Assembly: GCA_028564925.1 (NCBI GenBank)
Contig: CM053029.1
Span: forward strand, 294,911,168-294,975,167
Reading direction: 5' to 3'
DNA from: Lithobates sylvaticus
Lineage: Eukaryota > Chordata > Amphibia > Anura > Ranidae
Length of the DNA stretch: 64,000 bases
A program made the translations under genes and the position numbers. Below the pieces are notes generated by a model. That model was given only the letters and a program-made list of their open reading frames with translations. It was not told the origin of the DNA and did not search any database. Of this stretch, positions 54,604 to 64,000 are shown one piece after another. Position 1 is the first letter of the stretch, and each line of letters opens with the position of its first letter.

Positions 54604-55742
54604 TGTTGTACCTGATTTCCATCAGGATTAGTATCCCCATGATTGCCCGACGGAACGGGTCTAGGTGTCCCACTAGGTCCCCTTGGATGACTGGGAGCCC
54701 AGGATGTACCAGAACCCGGACCGTCACGGTCCCTTAGGGGGAAGAACCGGTTCTGTGTGTCCACACCGAACTCGAATTGGCGGTAAGGTGGTTCGCCATC
54801 CCGATGTTGATGGCTACTATTGTATGGATCATAATGAATCTGGGTCCCTTGAAATCTCTGTGGGGACCTATCAAAATTCCTCATATAGTGTGGAGGGTCT
54901 CTATTAGGTTGATAATAAGGTCCCTGGTTGTAACTAGGACCATAATTACGGTCATGGTTGGCAGAATGCCAATGTGGGGGAGGTTGGTTCCAATTAGGTT
55001 TCTGATATTGTCCTCCTTTATTGGGTCCCGAACTCCTTTGTGGGGATTTATGTGAGGGGCGTCTACCTTTTTTTCCTTTCATAGTGTTTTGTGCTGGTTT
55101 AGAGGTTTTACTTGACTGGTTGCCCATAGGTGGATGTTGGCCTCCCCTGGGTGTTGCTGATGTAGGGGCCTCTCCCTGGGAGATCGCCTCCATTCCCGAA
55201 TCTAAAGAGGCTATTTGTTCCGTTGCAAGTTTTCTTTGCCATGCAAAAACACTATTTGCCTGATAATCCCCATAATCCCTGTTATATTTTTTCCTCTTTT
55301 TCATTTTCTGTTCCTTTTCTTCCTTATCTAGGATTTTCAACAAATTGCTAGTTCTTTCTCTATATTCCTCGCTCTCTTTAAATGGAAGCAGGCTCACTTT
55401 AAGAGTCTGTATTTCATTATCGAGTTTGGAAAGTTTATTATTCTTCCTGGTGACCAGGAATTGGAGAAATTTGAGACCTGCCTCGTTAAAATATAAAAAC
55501 CAATCTTCTAGTTCCTGTTCGCCCTTCTGTGGGCAAACCTCCCATCTCAGGCTTCTGGGTACCATTTTAAGTTTAATATAGGTTTCCAGGTAAGCCACAT
55601 CCCATTGGGTATGGATCTCTGAGATGGTTAAATTCTTAAGTCTGACAAACAGGCCGCTGAGATCACCCTCATTTTCTTTGAATGTTTCAAACACTCCCTC
55701 TGTGTTTACTGATTTGGAGGCTCTATATTCAAAAATATCCAT
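54501..55742 (-). CDS. PLE ORF1: Gln/Pro/Gly-rich protein of unknown function
   Basis: 413 codons from an ATG in a perfect Kozak context (CCACCATGG). The N-terminal part (1-120) looks globular (LSGLFVRLKNLTISEIHTQW, VAYLETYIKLKMVPRSLRWE, DWFLYFNEAGLKFLQFLVTR). Residues about 125-185 are charged and probably coiled-coil (LDKEEKEQKMKKRKKYNRDY). The C-terminal half is disordered and rich in Pro, Gly, Gln, Asn and Tyr, with many basic residues suggesting RNA binding. No known domain was recognised. Many PLEs have only the RT/GIY-YIG ORF, so this is an accessory ORF1 upstream in the same transcript; it overlaps ORF2 by about 125 nt. Uninterrupted frame in a young element supports a real protein. 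Confidence 0.8.
   Translation of the reverse strand: MDIFEYRASKSVNTEGVFETFKENEGDLSGLFVRLKNLTISEIHTQWDVAYLETYIKLKMVPRSLRWEVCPQKGEQELEDWFLYFNEAGLKFLQFLVTRKNNKLSKLDNEIQTLKVSLLPFKESEEYRERTSNLLKILDKEEKEQKMKKRKKYNRDYGDYQANSVFAWQRKLATEQIASLDSGMEAISQGEAPTSATPRGGQHPPMGNQSSKTSKPAQNTMKGKKGRRPSHKSPQRSSGPNKGGQYQKPNWNQPPPHWHSANHDRNYGPSYNQGPYYQPNRDPPHYMRNFDRSPQRFQGTQIHYDPYNSSHQHRDGEPPYRQFEFGVDTQNRFFPLRDRDGPGSGTSWAPSHPRGPSGTPRPVPSGNHGDTNPDGNQVQHWGFPRPTQGVKRQGENKEEAEGGGGQNLKRSRN
54594..54600 (-). promoter_or_regulatory. Candidate -1 frameshift heptamer GGGTTTT
   Basis: In the ORF1 frame the - strand reads TGG GGT TTT CCC, so the heptamer G GGT TTT fits X XXY YYZ. It lies in the ORF1/ORF2 overlap, and ORF2 is in the -1 frame. 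A short GC-rich stretch follows, but no strong downstream stem-loop is obvious by eye. Re-initiation or readthrough by another route is possible. Confidence 0.4.
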
Positions 55743-55852
55743 GGTGGAAAAACACACGCCTCTCCTGTATTCAAGTGAAGAACTCAAGAGATCAAGAGAT
55801 CCCACAAAGAGATCCCACTATAGGAGTCAGTATAATAAATAAAAAAGGAATG

Positions 55853-56047
55853 AATGAACAATCATAGACTGCTGCAGTAAGAAAAATATCCTAAGGAAGC
55901 TGTTCCTTCAGACTATCAGGGAAAATAAAAAAACAAATAAGTGTTCAAAATATAAAGACACCTGCCTGGTATAATTATAATAAATAAAAGTGAAACAATA
56001 AAAACAACAAAAATTGGAATGAACAATCATAGACTGCTGCAGTAAGA
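55853..56047 (-). repeat. Direct 29-bp repeats in the PLE 5' leader
   Basis: The sequence AATGAACAATCATAGACTGC (continuing TGCAGTAAGA) occurs at 55853-55882 and again at 56018-56047, 165 bp apart, upstream of ORF1. It may reflect leader duplication or a promoter element; function unknown. Confidence 0.8.
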
Positions 56048-56250
56048 TTGTATCAATATATGCAAGAAAAAAGTAGTGGAGAATACTGCGCTGTCCCAAA
56101 ATTTACTATGAATAATATCCCATATCATTGATTATAGGAAAAAATGTGAAGATAAAAAAACAAATAAAAAAGTTAAAAAAAACTGCAATTGTAAATGCGA
56201 GATACCCACACCAACAAGACCGATATAAAAATAAACAACTGCGCTGCAAA

Positions 56251-58341
56251 CAGCTAATACTCTATTCCTGGGCATAGACAAATATAGTGCCCATTGGAGG
56301 GGGAGCTCTCTGGTCAGGGAATTGTCGAAACTAGAGATGTCCTGGATCCATAGGGTCCGCTGCTATGCCCCCTATGGTCTCAATATAGACACTGATGTCA
56401 ACTGTTTCATTGACAATAGTTAGTGAGACGGTGGACCTCAATTTTAGACCAATGTTAGGAGGCTCTCGGCAGTACTGGAGTTGTAATCCAAGTGGAGTTG
56501 TGCACAATTTTTGAAGCTAAGTGTAACTCGCTTCGTACAACTTATACTTGAGAAGGAGGATTGACCCTTGGGTGTTTTTCGAACTATATCCCAATACAGT
56601 CCCTTGTTCCATAGTGTGGTTCAGAATTCATACTAGATTTGCAATTAAATATGGTATAAGTAATTATCCAGGCCTTGATTGTATTTATCTTGAACCACAT
56701 AGGCCCCATTCTGTATGTGCTGTATTTATCATGAAACACATAGGCCTCATTATATAAGTGCTGTGTGCTGAGGAGGAATTCACTAATGAGATTGGATATA
56801 GAGTGTCCTTATTATCCATGTCCATGTGGTATTATTCCTTTAGTTATAATACTTTGCAATTCCCCCTTGATGCTAAGTCCCTGGTCTGCTCTATGTGAAC
56901 CAAATCTGAGCCCCTGGGACCTATTTACTTCAATGTTACTGAATATGAGTTCCTATTACTGGGTTGTGGTTTGCTGGATAGCCCTAAATGGCTAGGTTAG
57001 CAAACACTCCTGGGGAACCACCATCATCTACCCCTAATAATGTTGATATAATTACACCTATTATTAATAGTTTTTTTCCTCTTTTTCTGTTCATTCATTT
57101 TTTCCTGATTCCTATACAACAATATTTTTAATAATTAAGAAATTTTTGAAAGGAATTTTTTAATAACCAAATGAGATTTTTACATTAAATACTCATTATG
57201 AGTTGTGTATATTGTATCACTTATGAGGTATGAGTGGCAACTAAACAAGTTGTCACCACTCTTACTCCAATTGATTTTTGAGCTAAGAGGAGATCACGCA
57301 GAACCCGGCCTGCTCCTGGTGCTGCTTGGCTGATTTGGGATGAATCGACTATGCCGCGCCGGTGTGACAGGCTTAGGGCGCTGCTTTTGTTAGTTTTTCT
57401 TCTTTTTTTCTTTTTCTTTTTGTTTCGGTGTTGCGGTGTGTTTCATATACATCCTGCTAACATACCGTCCCCTTCACTTCATACATTGTGGCCCTTGAGC
57501 CATCATTTCCCAAGTTAGGGCAATTTGCCCTTCACCAATATGGTGGATACATACTCGGCCCTCAGTGACTCAGATCTGGGCGGTTCCTATGTGTGTAGGA
57601 TATTTATAGGTGGTGAGTCAGCACGCCGCCCGTGCCCCTGGAAGACGTCAGTTGTGACGAAACGGCGTAGGGAGGAGCGGCGTGCTGACGTCACCATACG
57701 AACCACGCAGATCCCGGAAGCAAACGGGCAGCGAAATTGAGCCGGCCGGCTAATACAAATGCTTTTATCTATTGCGACCTTGTAAGTGCAATACTTTTTT
57801 AACTTTTATTAAACTGTATACAGAGATACACTATGGACTGTTTTTTTCGTTCTATGTTCTCCGCTTGACCATTTCTGAGTTCACACCATCCATTTCTGGG
57901 TAACCTGGTAAAGCCTCTGGATTCCCTTGGCCGGGATTAAGCCACAAGCCATTGTGACCTCTGTGACAGGGGGTCGCACAATCCGGTAAGGGTCAGTGTG
58001 ATTGGACGGTGGAGGTGCTTTCTTTTTCTCATCTGGATCACCCTTTGAGCTGCTGTTCATTTAATGAGAGCACTGTGGAATCTCTGGAACTTTTTATATG
58101 TTTATTGTGTTTTTCACAAATCACATCGATCTTTATAAGGACAGTCAGTCACCAATGATTGTTTTTTTTCACTTTTTGTTTTTACACGATTGTTTCATGT
58201 TATTATGGACTTCCTTGAACCTGATACTATTGAGTTATAAGGAGGTGTAAAATTACTGTGTCAACTCTAATGTATGTTGGTTTACATAATCTGTGTCACA
58301 AGTACACTATCGTTTGCAGCGCAGTTGTTTATTTTTATATC
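56251..58341 (+). repeat. Right inverted arm of the composite PLE (5'-truncated copy)
   Basis: Reverse complement of 50317-52405. The junction with the main copy's head shares CAG/CA microhomology, consistent with a template switch or second priming during insertion. It holds the final ORF2 codons and the 3' region only. Confidence 0.92.
57617..57689 (+). ncRNA. Hammerhead-ribozyme-like hairpin (truncated PLE copy)
   Basis: The + strand twin of 50967-51039, with the same outer stem (GTCAGCACGCCG), CTGGAAGA box, GTCA-GTTG-TGAC hairpin and GAAAC. Same doubts about activity. Confidence 0.4.
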
Positions 58342-58495
58342 GGTCTTGTTGGTGTGGGTATCTCGCATTTACAATTGCAGCAGCTTTTTTAACTTTTATT
58401 TGTTTTTTATCTTCACATTTTTTCCTATAATCAATGATATGGGATATTATTCATAGTAAATTTTGGGACAGCGCAGTATTCTCCACTACTTTTTT

Positions 58496-58509
58496 ATTTG
58501 TGCATTATA
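58496..58509. repeat. Right target duplication of the composite PLE
   Basis: ATTTGTGCATTATA, identical to 50300-50313. Confidence 0.95.
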
Positions 58510-59772
58510 CTTTAGCTTAAGACAACTTAAACAGGCTGTTTTTCAGTATACTGCTTCTCCTTCATTATCCAGTCACAAGTTGGTTGAAAGGAGACCTGTA
58601 TTGCTTAAGTGCAGCAGAGAAAAATTGATCCAGGCTCCAGCACTAAAGCTGGGTATGCACGCCCCAAAAATCCTGCTGTTCAATGGAAATAGTCGTTAGA
58701 TCGGCTTCTGTTGAACAATCCTCCTGGAAAATGATCAGCACTTGCAGCCAATGGCCGCTGCGCTAATCTATGTATTCTGACAGAATACAATAGTATACTT
58801 GCCAACTGTCCCAGATTTTCTGGTCCAGTCACAGTTTTTAGCAAGCTGTCCCAAGATGGCCCTGTCCCAGAAACCCGAACCGGGGGCACAGCAGCAGCCC
58901 TGCTCTTGCCTGGCTGCTGCACCATCCCCCACCACTCTGCCTCTTCTTGCACCCTCTCCAACATCCAAAGCCCTGTCCCCCCTCGCAAGGACCTATACCC
59001 TCTCGCTCCCCTCCCGCCAGTTTCAGCTGCTGCAGGGGAGCCACAGGAGGATCAAACTTGGTAACCTCCAGTAGCACCAATCCTCTTTCACCAGTGCTGC
59101 TGGTCGGCTTCCCCTCTTGCCAGCTGAAGCTGCTGCTAGGGTGGTGGTAGATCAGTGTCACGATTGAAAGCGGTGAGGGGGGCTGGTAAACATTCATGTT
59201 TACCAGCCCCTTCCTGAATAAACACAGTGAGCAATCAGTACTGATCATTCCTGTGTTTATTCATCACTGAAGCATAATAACCTGTCTGTACTCTAGCCAC
59301 ACCCAAAATGCATGCCAAACCCAAGAGCCAGGGTCGTTGCATGACTCTGACGGACCCAAGACGGCCTCCAAAGTCACATGGGATGCCAGCATCCTATCAG
59401 ATGCTGCCTTTCTGTGACTGAAGAGATCATGGAGGAACAAGGTTCCTCTCAACTTCCGACTCCACCTGCATTTCTGCTGCGGATGAGTGCAAACTGCAGT
59501 GGAGAAAATAGACTGCACCTGCCTACAAGCACAGGGCCTGGCAGTGAAAGAGTCAATGGTTCCCTCACCCTTCTCTTTCTTGTATTCGGAGACCCTACCT
59601 GGAAGAGGTTGTGAGCTAAGTCTATGCTGAGCTACTGTGCCCTGCTGTCCCCGTACTTTGAACTCCTTACCCCCCATACTGTGTGCTGTATACACAGTAT
59701 TTTAAAAATAAATTGTTAATTACAGTACAGTATGTAAAGCACTTTACATACTTGTCGGTGCTATATACAGTT
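58510..59772. other. Intergenic, repeat-like, no gene recognised
   Basis: About 58646-58790 resembles a MITE start (AAGCTGGGTATGCACGCC). 58795-59260 is GC-rich with CCAACTGTCCCAGATTTTC. Open frames on both strands here are unsupported. Confidence 0.4.
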
Positions 59773-59850
59773 GGGATGCACCGAATTTGGTACTGAAACA
59801 GGATGCACTTTGACGAAAACTGAAACCGAAAATGACAGTTTTTAAAAAAT
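59773..59850. mobile_element. hAT-like terminal fragment
   Basis: GGGATGCACCGAATTTGGTA, then GAAACCGAAAATGACAG. The GGGATGCACCGAA start is typical of hAT-superfamily termini. No opposite end found. Confidence 0.45.
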
Positions 59851-60550
59851 ATTTATATTTTCATATATAATTACAGTATGTAAAGTGCTTTACATACTGT
59901 CTTTATTAAACTTTTTAATTAATATCAATTTAAATTAATAATTCATTTTTGGCCATTATTGGCTCCTTTTAGTGCAAGAAAGGTCAAGAAAAATGCAGTC
60001 TGCAGTCTCTAATCATGTCCTTAGTCTCTAACCATCTCTTGTATCATTTCTGCAATCTCTTACTTAAACTTAAACACACTGATTTAGAAAATGTTCCACT
60101 GTGAGCAGTATGGGTAAGCACAGGCCCGGATTGGCCATGGGGCAAAACGGGCATTTGCCCGGTGGGCCGGGGCCGTCAGGCTGCAAGTCCTTGCGGGGCC
60201 CAAAACTTGAGCTTGCGCTGCTCATCCAGCCTCTCCTCGGCTGCCCGGCTGCCTGTTAAGCTCAGCCATCGGCGCCGGGGGGAATCGGGGCTGGCCTTCG
60301 CTGTGGCCGCCGTCTTCTCCTGCTCCTCCTCTTCGGCCCAGGTCACCAATCATGTCCCCGTCGCGGTAGGCAGTCTGTGGCCGCCATCTTCTCCTTCTCT
60401 CCTCCGGCCAGGTAACCGATCATGTCCCGGTTGGGACAGGCATACTGGCAGTGTGACAGGCGGCGACGCAGTGGGAGAGCAGATGGAACAAAAAAAGGTA
60501 AGAGACTCACTGGGCCCGGGGGGAGTAGATATGGTCTGGGGAGAGGAAGC
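59851..60550. other. Intergenic; GC-rich repeat from about 60120
   Basis: AT-rich until 60120. Then GCCCGGATTGGCCATGGGGC and a GC-rich block with a GGCCAGGTAACCGATCATGT-type word repeated at about 60337 and 60405. It looks like the start of a long repeat continuing into the minisatellite. The long + frame at 60162-60620 has no domain and is not called a gene. Confidence 0.4.
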
Positions 60551-61040
60551 AGCTAGAAAGTTAGTGTATAGTGTATTGTGGGTAGAGTATTGTGTAGTGG
60601 TCAGTATAGCAATCAGGTAGGTTAGTGTGGTGTGTAGTGTGGTCAGTGTGTAGTGTAGTGCTCAGTGTTGTGTGTAGTGTGGTCAGTGTGTAGAGTAGTC
60701 AGTGTGGTGTGTAGTGTAGTCAGTGTGGTGTGTAGTGTGGTCAGTGTGTAGTGTAGTGCTCAGTGTGGTCAGTGTGTAGTGTAGTGCTCAGTGTGGTGTG
60801 TAGTGTGGTCAGTGTGTAGTGTAGTCAGTGTGGTGTGTAGTATGGTGTGTAGTGTAGTGGTCAGTGGTGTGTAGTGGTCAGTATAGGAATCGGGTAGGTT
60901 AGTTTGGTGTGGTGTGGTTTGTAGTGTAGTGGTCAGTATAGCAATCGGGTAGGTCAGTGTGTAGTGTAGTGGTCAATGTAGGAATCAGGTAGGTTAGTGT
61001 AAGGGTCAGTATAGGAATGATAGGTCAGTGTATTGTGTAG
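60551..61040. repeat. GTGTAGTGTGGTCA minisatellite
   Basis: Irregular tandem array of GTGTAGTGTAG, TGGTCAGTGTG and GGAATCGGGTAGGTTAG-type units over about 490 bp, strongly strand-asymmetric (G/T versus C/A). Confidence 0.85.
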
Positions 61041-61261
61041 TAGTATACTACGCCACTGGCTGTCGGTGCCGGGAGGAGGAGCCAGAGCAGACACCTTGGA
61101 GCCGGTCTTCTGTCGAGAAGTGCCGGAACAGAAAAGGTGAGTTCAGCCCCCCCTGTAAACTCCATAGGAGGAGGGGTGGGGGCGGCTGCATATAGAAGAA
61201 TAATTCTCTCCATCTTTCTCCTGCAGTCTCTGAATGCCTGCTTCTCCTCTCCTGAGCCCCC

Positions 61262-62636
61262 CCCCCTCCTGAGCCGTACCAGGCCGCGTGCCCTTAACAT
61301 GGGGGGTGCCCTGGGGAAAGGGGGGCCGTGCGCCCCCCCACCCCAAAGCACCTTGTCCCCATGTTGATGAGGACAAGGGCCTCTTCCCGACAACCCTGGC
61401 TGTTGGTTGTCGGGGTCTGCGGGCGGGGGCTTATCGGAATCTGGGAGCCCCCTTTTACAAGGGGGCCCCCAGATCCCGGCCCCCCACCCTATGTGAATGA
61501 GTATGGGGTACGATGTACCCCTACCCATTCACCTAAGGTGTAAAATGTAAAGTAAAAAAAACACACTTTTGAAAAAATATTTTATTGCACTGCTCCGGGG
61601 GTCTTCTTCCATCTTGGGGGTCTTCTCGCCGGACTCCTCCGCCATTTACCTAGCTCTTTTACCGAGCGGAGAAGTCCGGCTACCTTTTTCTTCGTCGCCG
61701 TCGTCTGGGGGTCTCGATCCGCCTTCGGGGGTCTTCCGGGGTCTCTTCTGTTCTTGCCGCTGTCGTCGCTTTCTGCGCCGCCTTCTTCTTCTTCTTCCGC
61801 TTCTTCTTCTTCTTCTTCTTCTTCCGATGTTGACACGTCGCTTTCTCTGGCCGGAATGCCAGAGCCGCGCTGTGTTGGGACTTATATAGGGACAAGGGGG
61901 CAGGGTCACATGCTCATGTCACATGGTGACCCCGCCCCCTTGTGATGTCACAGTCCCAGCATCCTCCGGGACTGTGACATCACAAGGGGGCGGGGTCACC
62001 ATGTGACATGAGCATGTGACCCTGTCCCCTTGTCCCTATATAAGTCCCAGCACAGCGCAGCTCTGGCATTCCGGCCAGAGAGAGCGACGTGTCAACATCG
62101 GAAGAAGAAGAAGGCGGCGCAGAAAGCGACGACAGCGACAAGAACAGAAGAGACCCCGGAAGACCCCCGAAGGCGGATCGAGACCCCCAGACAACGACGA
62201 AGAAGGTAGCCGGACTTCTCCGCTCGGTAAAAGAGCTAGGTAAATGGCGGAGGAGTCCGGCGAGAAGACCCCCAAGACGGAAGAAGACCCCCGGAGCAGT
62301 GCAATAAAATATTTTTTCAAAAGTGTGTTTTTTTTACTTTACATTTTACACCTTAGGTGAATGGGTAGGGGTACATCGTACCCCATACTCATTCACATAG
62401 GGTGGGGGGCTGCGATCTGGGGGCCACCTTATAAAAGGGGGCTCCCAGATTCCGATAAGCCCCCGCCCGCAGACCCCGACAACCAACGGCCAGGGTTGTC
62501 GGGAAGAGGCCCTTGTCCTCATCAACATGGGGACAAGGTGCTTTGGGGTGGGGGGGCCGCACGGCCCCCCTTTCCCCAGGGCACCCCCCATGTTGAGGGC
62601 ACGCAGCCTGGTACGGCTCAGGAGGGGGGGGCGCTC
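61262..62636. mobile_element. Giant foldback palindrome with 670-700-bp arms
   Basis: Sequences left and right of about 61963 are inverted copies over almost their whole length: GATGTCACAGTCCC / GGGACTGTGACATC at the centre, CTTTTACCGAGCGGAGAAGT and its inverse midway, and CTCCTGAGCCGTACCAGGC and its inverse at the outer edge. The left arm is longer mainly because a CTT-type triplet tract is expanded (61780-61825 versus 62098-62115). Superfamily not recognised; no transposase. Confidence 0.9.
61881..62044. promoter_or_regulatory. Symmetric bidirectional promoter-like core
   Basis: TATATAAG at 62037-62044 (+) and its inverse CTTATATA at 61881-61888 (-) face outward. Between them are paired GC boxes (GGGGGCGGGG), paired GATGTCACAG/TGTGACATC CRE-like sites and CACATG words. 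Each arm also has an AATAAA signal (62303-62308 on +, 61586-61581 on -), about 265 and 300 nt beyond its TATA box. Transcription is inferred, not shown. Confidence 0.5.
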
Positions 62637-62799
62637 GCTCGTCCCGACCCCTTTCCTGGCCTGCCGGGCTGCGTGCTCGGATAAGGGTCTGAGATGGATT
62701 TGGGGGGGACCCAAAGGGGAGTCCCTTTAAATCCATGCCAGGTGACGGGGCTAGTGCGCCGGCATTTACTGCCTACGCTAGCTACGTACCTGAAGTTAT

Positions 62800-63013
62800 G
62801 GTCTAAATGAACGGACTGCTCCGTGTGTGGGCAAGTCCGTTCATTTTCAAAAGTCCCGCGGACTTTGTCCAGCGGATTGTCCGCTGGAGAAGTCCGGGCG
62901 TGTGTGGGCAAGTCCACACGCTCGGAAAGTCCGGTGAAGCCCCGCTGGAAAGTCCGGCGGATTGTCCGCTGGACAAGGTCCGGCGGGAAAAGTCCCTTTG
63001 TGTGTACGCGGCA
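62800..63013. mobile_element. Non-autonomous Harbinger-like fragment
   Basis: Built of GTCCGCTGGACAAGGTCCGG-type inverted words and ending TTTGTGTGTACGCGGCA, a terminus style shared with Harbinger MITEs. The expected left terminus is absent, so it may be truncated. Confidence 0.4.
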
Positions 63014-63290
63014 TAATAGTAGCTAGCTAGTGAATTACAGACTGTCCCTGCTCCAAACAGCAAACTGTCCCTACACTGAGAAAAGACAGCTGCAGAATCG
63101 GTCAGCACTGCAGTGAACTATGATACACTTATATACTTTCAAATATAAAATGACTTTTGTGGACCTAATAGTAGCTAGCTAGTGACTTACAGATTGTCTC
63201 TGCTCCAAACAGCAAACTCTCAGTACTGTACACCTATACCAGTCCTTAAAATGACTTTTGTGGACCTAATCTAATAGTAGCTAGCTAGTA
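63014..63290. repeat. Tandem units starting TAATAGTAGCTAGCTAG
   Basis: The word TAATAGTAGCTAGCTAGT occurs at 63014, 63166 and 63272 (spacings 152 and 106 bp), with shared CTGCTCCAAACAGCAAACT and AAAATGACTTTTGTGGACCT segments. Non-coding. Confidence 0.75.
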
Positions 63291-63675
63291 TGCGTGACCC
63301 TCCGCCTCCAAGCGTCATGACGTCAAGCTTTGACCATACACATTCAGCAAAGCATCGTTATTACTAATTACCAAAATTTTTTTGCTTTCTTCATGTCCCG
63401 AATATATTCTGCTTCTTTCATTACATACAAAGACTTCGTAGAACAAAAAAGAGAAAAGACTCCGTAAAAGAGAATTTCAGTGTGTCAACATTTATTATTG
63501 TGTATGTAGTGTATTCCTTCGTATCTTTCCGTTCGGAAATTTCTATAGGCCGCGTGTTAAGCATGGATATACCATTACGCTCTTACGCATATACCAGCGA
63601 ACCACCGCTTGCGTCGCCCGCCCCCACCCCCCGACGTTCCTTTTCTCGGATATTCCCCCCCCCTTATCCCACTCG

Positions 63676-63974
63676 TTGCGTAGTCGGAGTAAATATGGCG
63701 GAAGACAACATCGAGGAGGAGGTTTAAGGCCACAACACATGGCATTTGAGGAAATGGTGGAGATGGTGCGGATTCTGGTCAAGGACGACTACGATGGCAA
63801 GCATGGGCCATACCTGCAACCCCAACATGTGAAGGACAGAATCCTCACCAAAGTCGTGAGGAAGGCTGGAGGAGAAGTTCGGGGTCCATCGGTCCCAAAG
63901 ACCAGCTGAGAAAACGATGGTCGGACATCAAGACCAGGGAGCCGGACCAGTTTCTGAAAATCAAAAGGCGCTGA
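63676..63974 (+). pseudogene. Decayed Harbinger Myb/SANT-like gene, cut by the window end
   Basis: MAFEEMVEMVRILVKDDYDG, KHGPYLQPQHVKDRILTKVV, and then in other frames EEKFGVHRS and LRKRWSDIKTREPDQFLKIK, match the Myb/SANT-like protein at 16897-18238 in order. At least two frame changes (near 63862 and 63905) and a short in-frame stop before MAFEEM break it. A donor-like GTAAGT follows at 63980, as in the intact gene. It belongs to another, diverged Harbinger element whose remainder lies beyond the window. Confidence 0.8.
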
Positions 63975-64000
63975 AAAATAGTAAGTACTGGCGTACATAA

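Larger units (their letters stand above)
50314..58495 (-). mobile_element. Composite Penelope-like element, nearly whole, single insertion
   Basis: 8182 bp between identical 14-bp direct repeats (ATTTGTGCATTATA). The - strand copy runs from its head at about 56253 (GTTTGCAGCGCAGTTG, - strand) through ORF1 (55742-54501) and ORF2 (54603-52234) to its 3' end at 50314. Joined to its head is a + strand, 5'-truncated copy (56251-58341) with the last part of ORF2 and the 3' region. That copy is followed by about 155 bp of element head (to 58495), which recreates the tandem terminal repeat arrangement of Penelope elements. The truncated copy differs from the main copy at only a few sites, so the insertion is young. 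ORF1 is open; ORF2 is open but for one interruption. Confidence 0.92.

Noticed and set aside
56548-57740. Short + strand open frames duplicated at 50916-52109
   Set aside because: They lie in the non-coding 3' region of the PLE and occur twice only because of the inverted arms.
60162-60620. A 152-codon frame in a CpG-containing block, possibly a promoter CpG island or gene
   Set aside because: No domain, and the block merges into a repeat and minisatellite; likelier a repeat element.
61569-62320. Arg-, Ser- and Glu-rich open frames in both foldback arms
   Set aside because: They reflect a triplet tract and mirror each other; the longest lack an ATG and have no domain.

Overview
The window is vertebrate nuclear DNA, most likely from a frog and probably a ranid. 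It carries one recognisable host gene, the 3' half of an OCTN-type SLC22 transporter (SLC22A4/SLC22A5) on the + strand. Almost everything else is transposable-element sequence. The frog assignment rests on the mix of DIRS fragments, young Penelope-like elements (PLEs), PIF/Harbinger elements, L1 and L2/CR1 LINEs and very many short TTAA-flanked MITEs. It is an inference from repeat content, not a database match.

Host gene: five exons (1913-2013, 10066-10280, 24444-24626, 27124-27259, 29157-29235) have matching splice phases and encode the last part of the large cytoplasmic loop, membrane helices 7-12 and the C-terminal tail of an organic cation/carnitine transporter. A 3' UTR with AATAAA at 29861 follows. 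The 5' exons lie left of the window. The introns are filled with minisatellites, MITEs, DIRS fragments, an L2/CR1 LINE piece and a complete 7.6-kb Harbinger transposon.

Harbinger (14398-22002): it has near-identical terminal inverted repeats and a TAA target duplication. It holds three genes: a MADF-domain gene (- strand, apparently frameshifted), a Myb/SANT-like gene (+ strand, three exons, open) and a two-exon DDE transposase (- strand, open, with its catalytic D, D and E). The first two diverge from a shared promoter region; the Myb/SANT and transposase genes converge on a large hairpin. A 412-bp non-autonomous relative sits 3.2 kb upstream in the same intron.

From 30 kb to 50 kb the intergenic DNA holds MITEs, two 5'-truncated L1-type LINEs, an older PLE (about 42-45.6 kb) and a short PLE fragment (39627-40440) nested inside a MITE.

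From 50314 to 58495 a young composite PLE inserted as one unit between 14-bp target duplications. It has a full-length - strand copy (ORF1 and an RT/GIY-YIG ORF2) joined head-on to a 5'-truncated + strand copy, giving 2.1-kb inverted arms. ORF1 and ORF2 overlap in the -1 frame at a GGGTTTT heptamer, and hammerhead-ribozyme-like hairpins lie in the arms.

From 58.5 kb to the end are further repeats: a minisatellite, a giant foldback palindrome (61262-62636) with a symmetric GC-box/CRE-like/TATA core and poly(A) signals in each arm, and the start of another Harbinger-type element with a decayed Myb/SANT gene.
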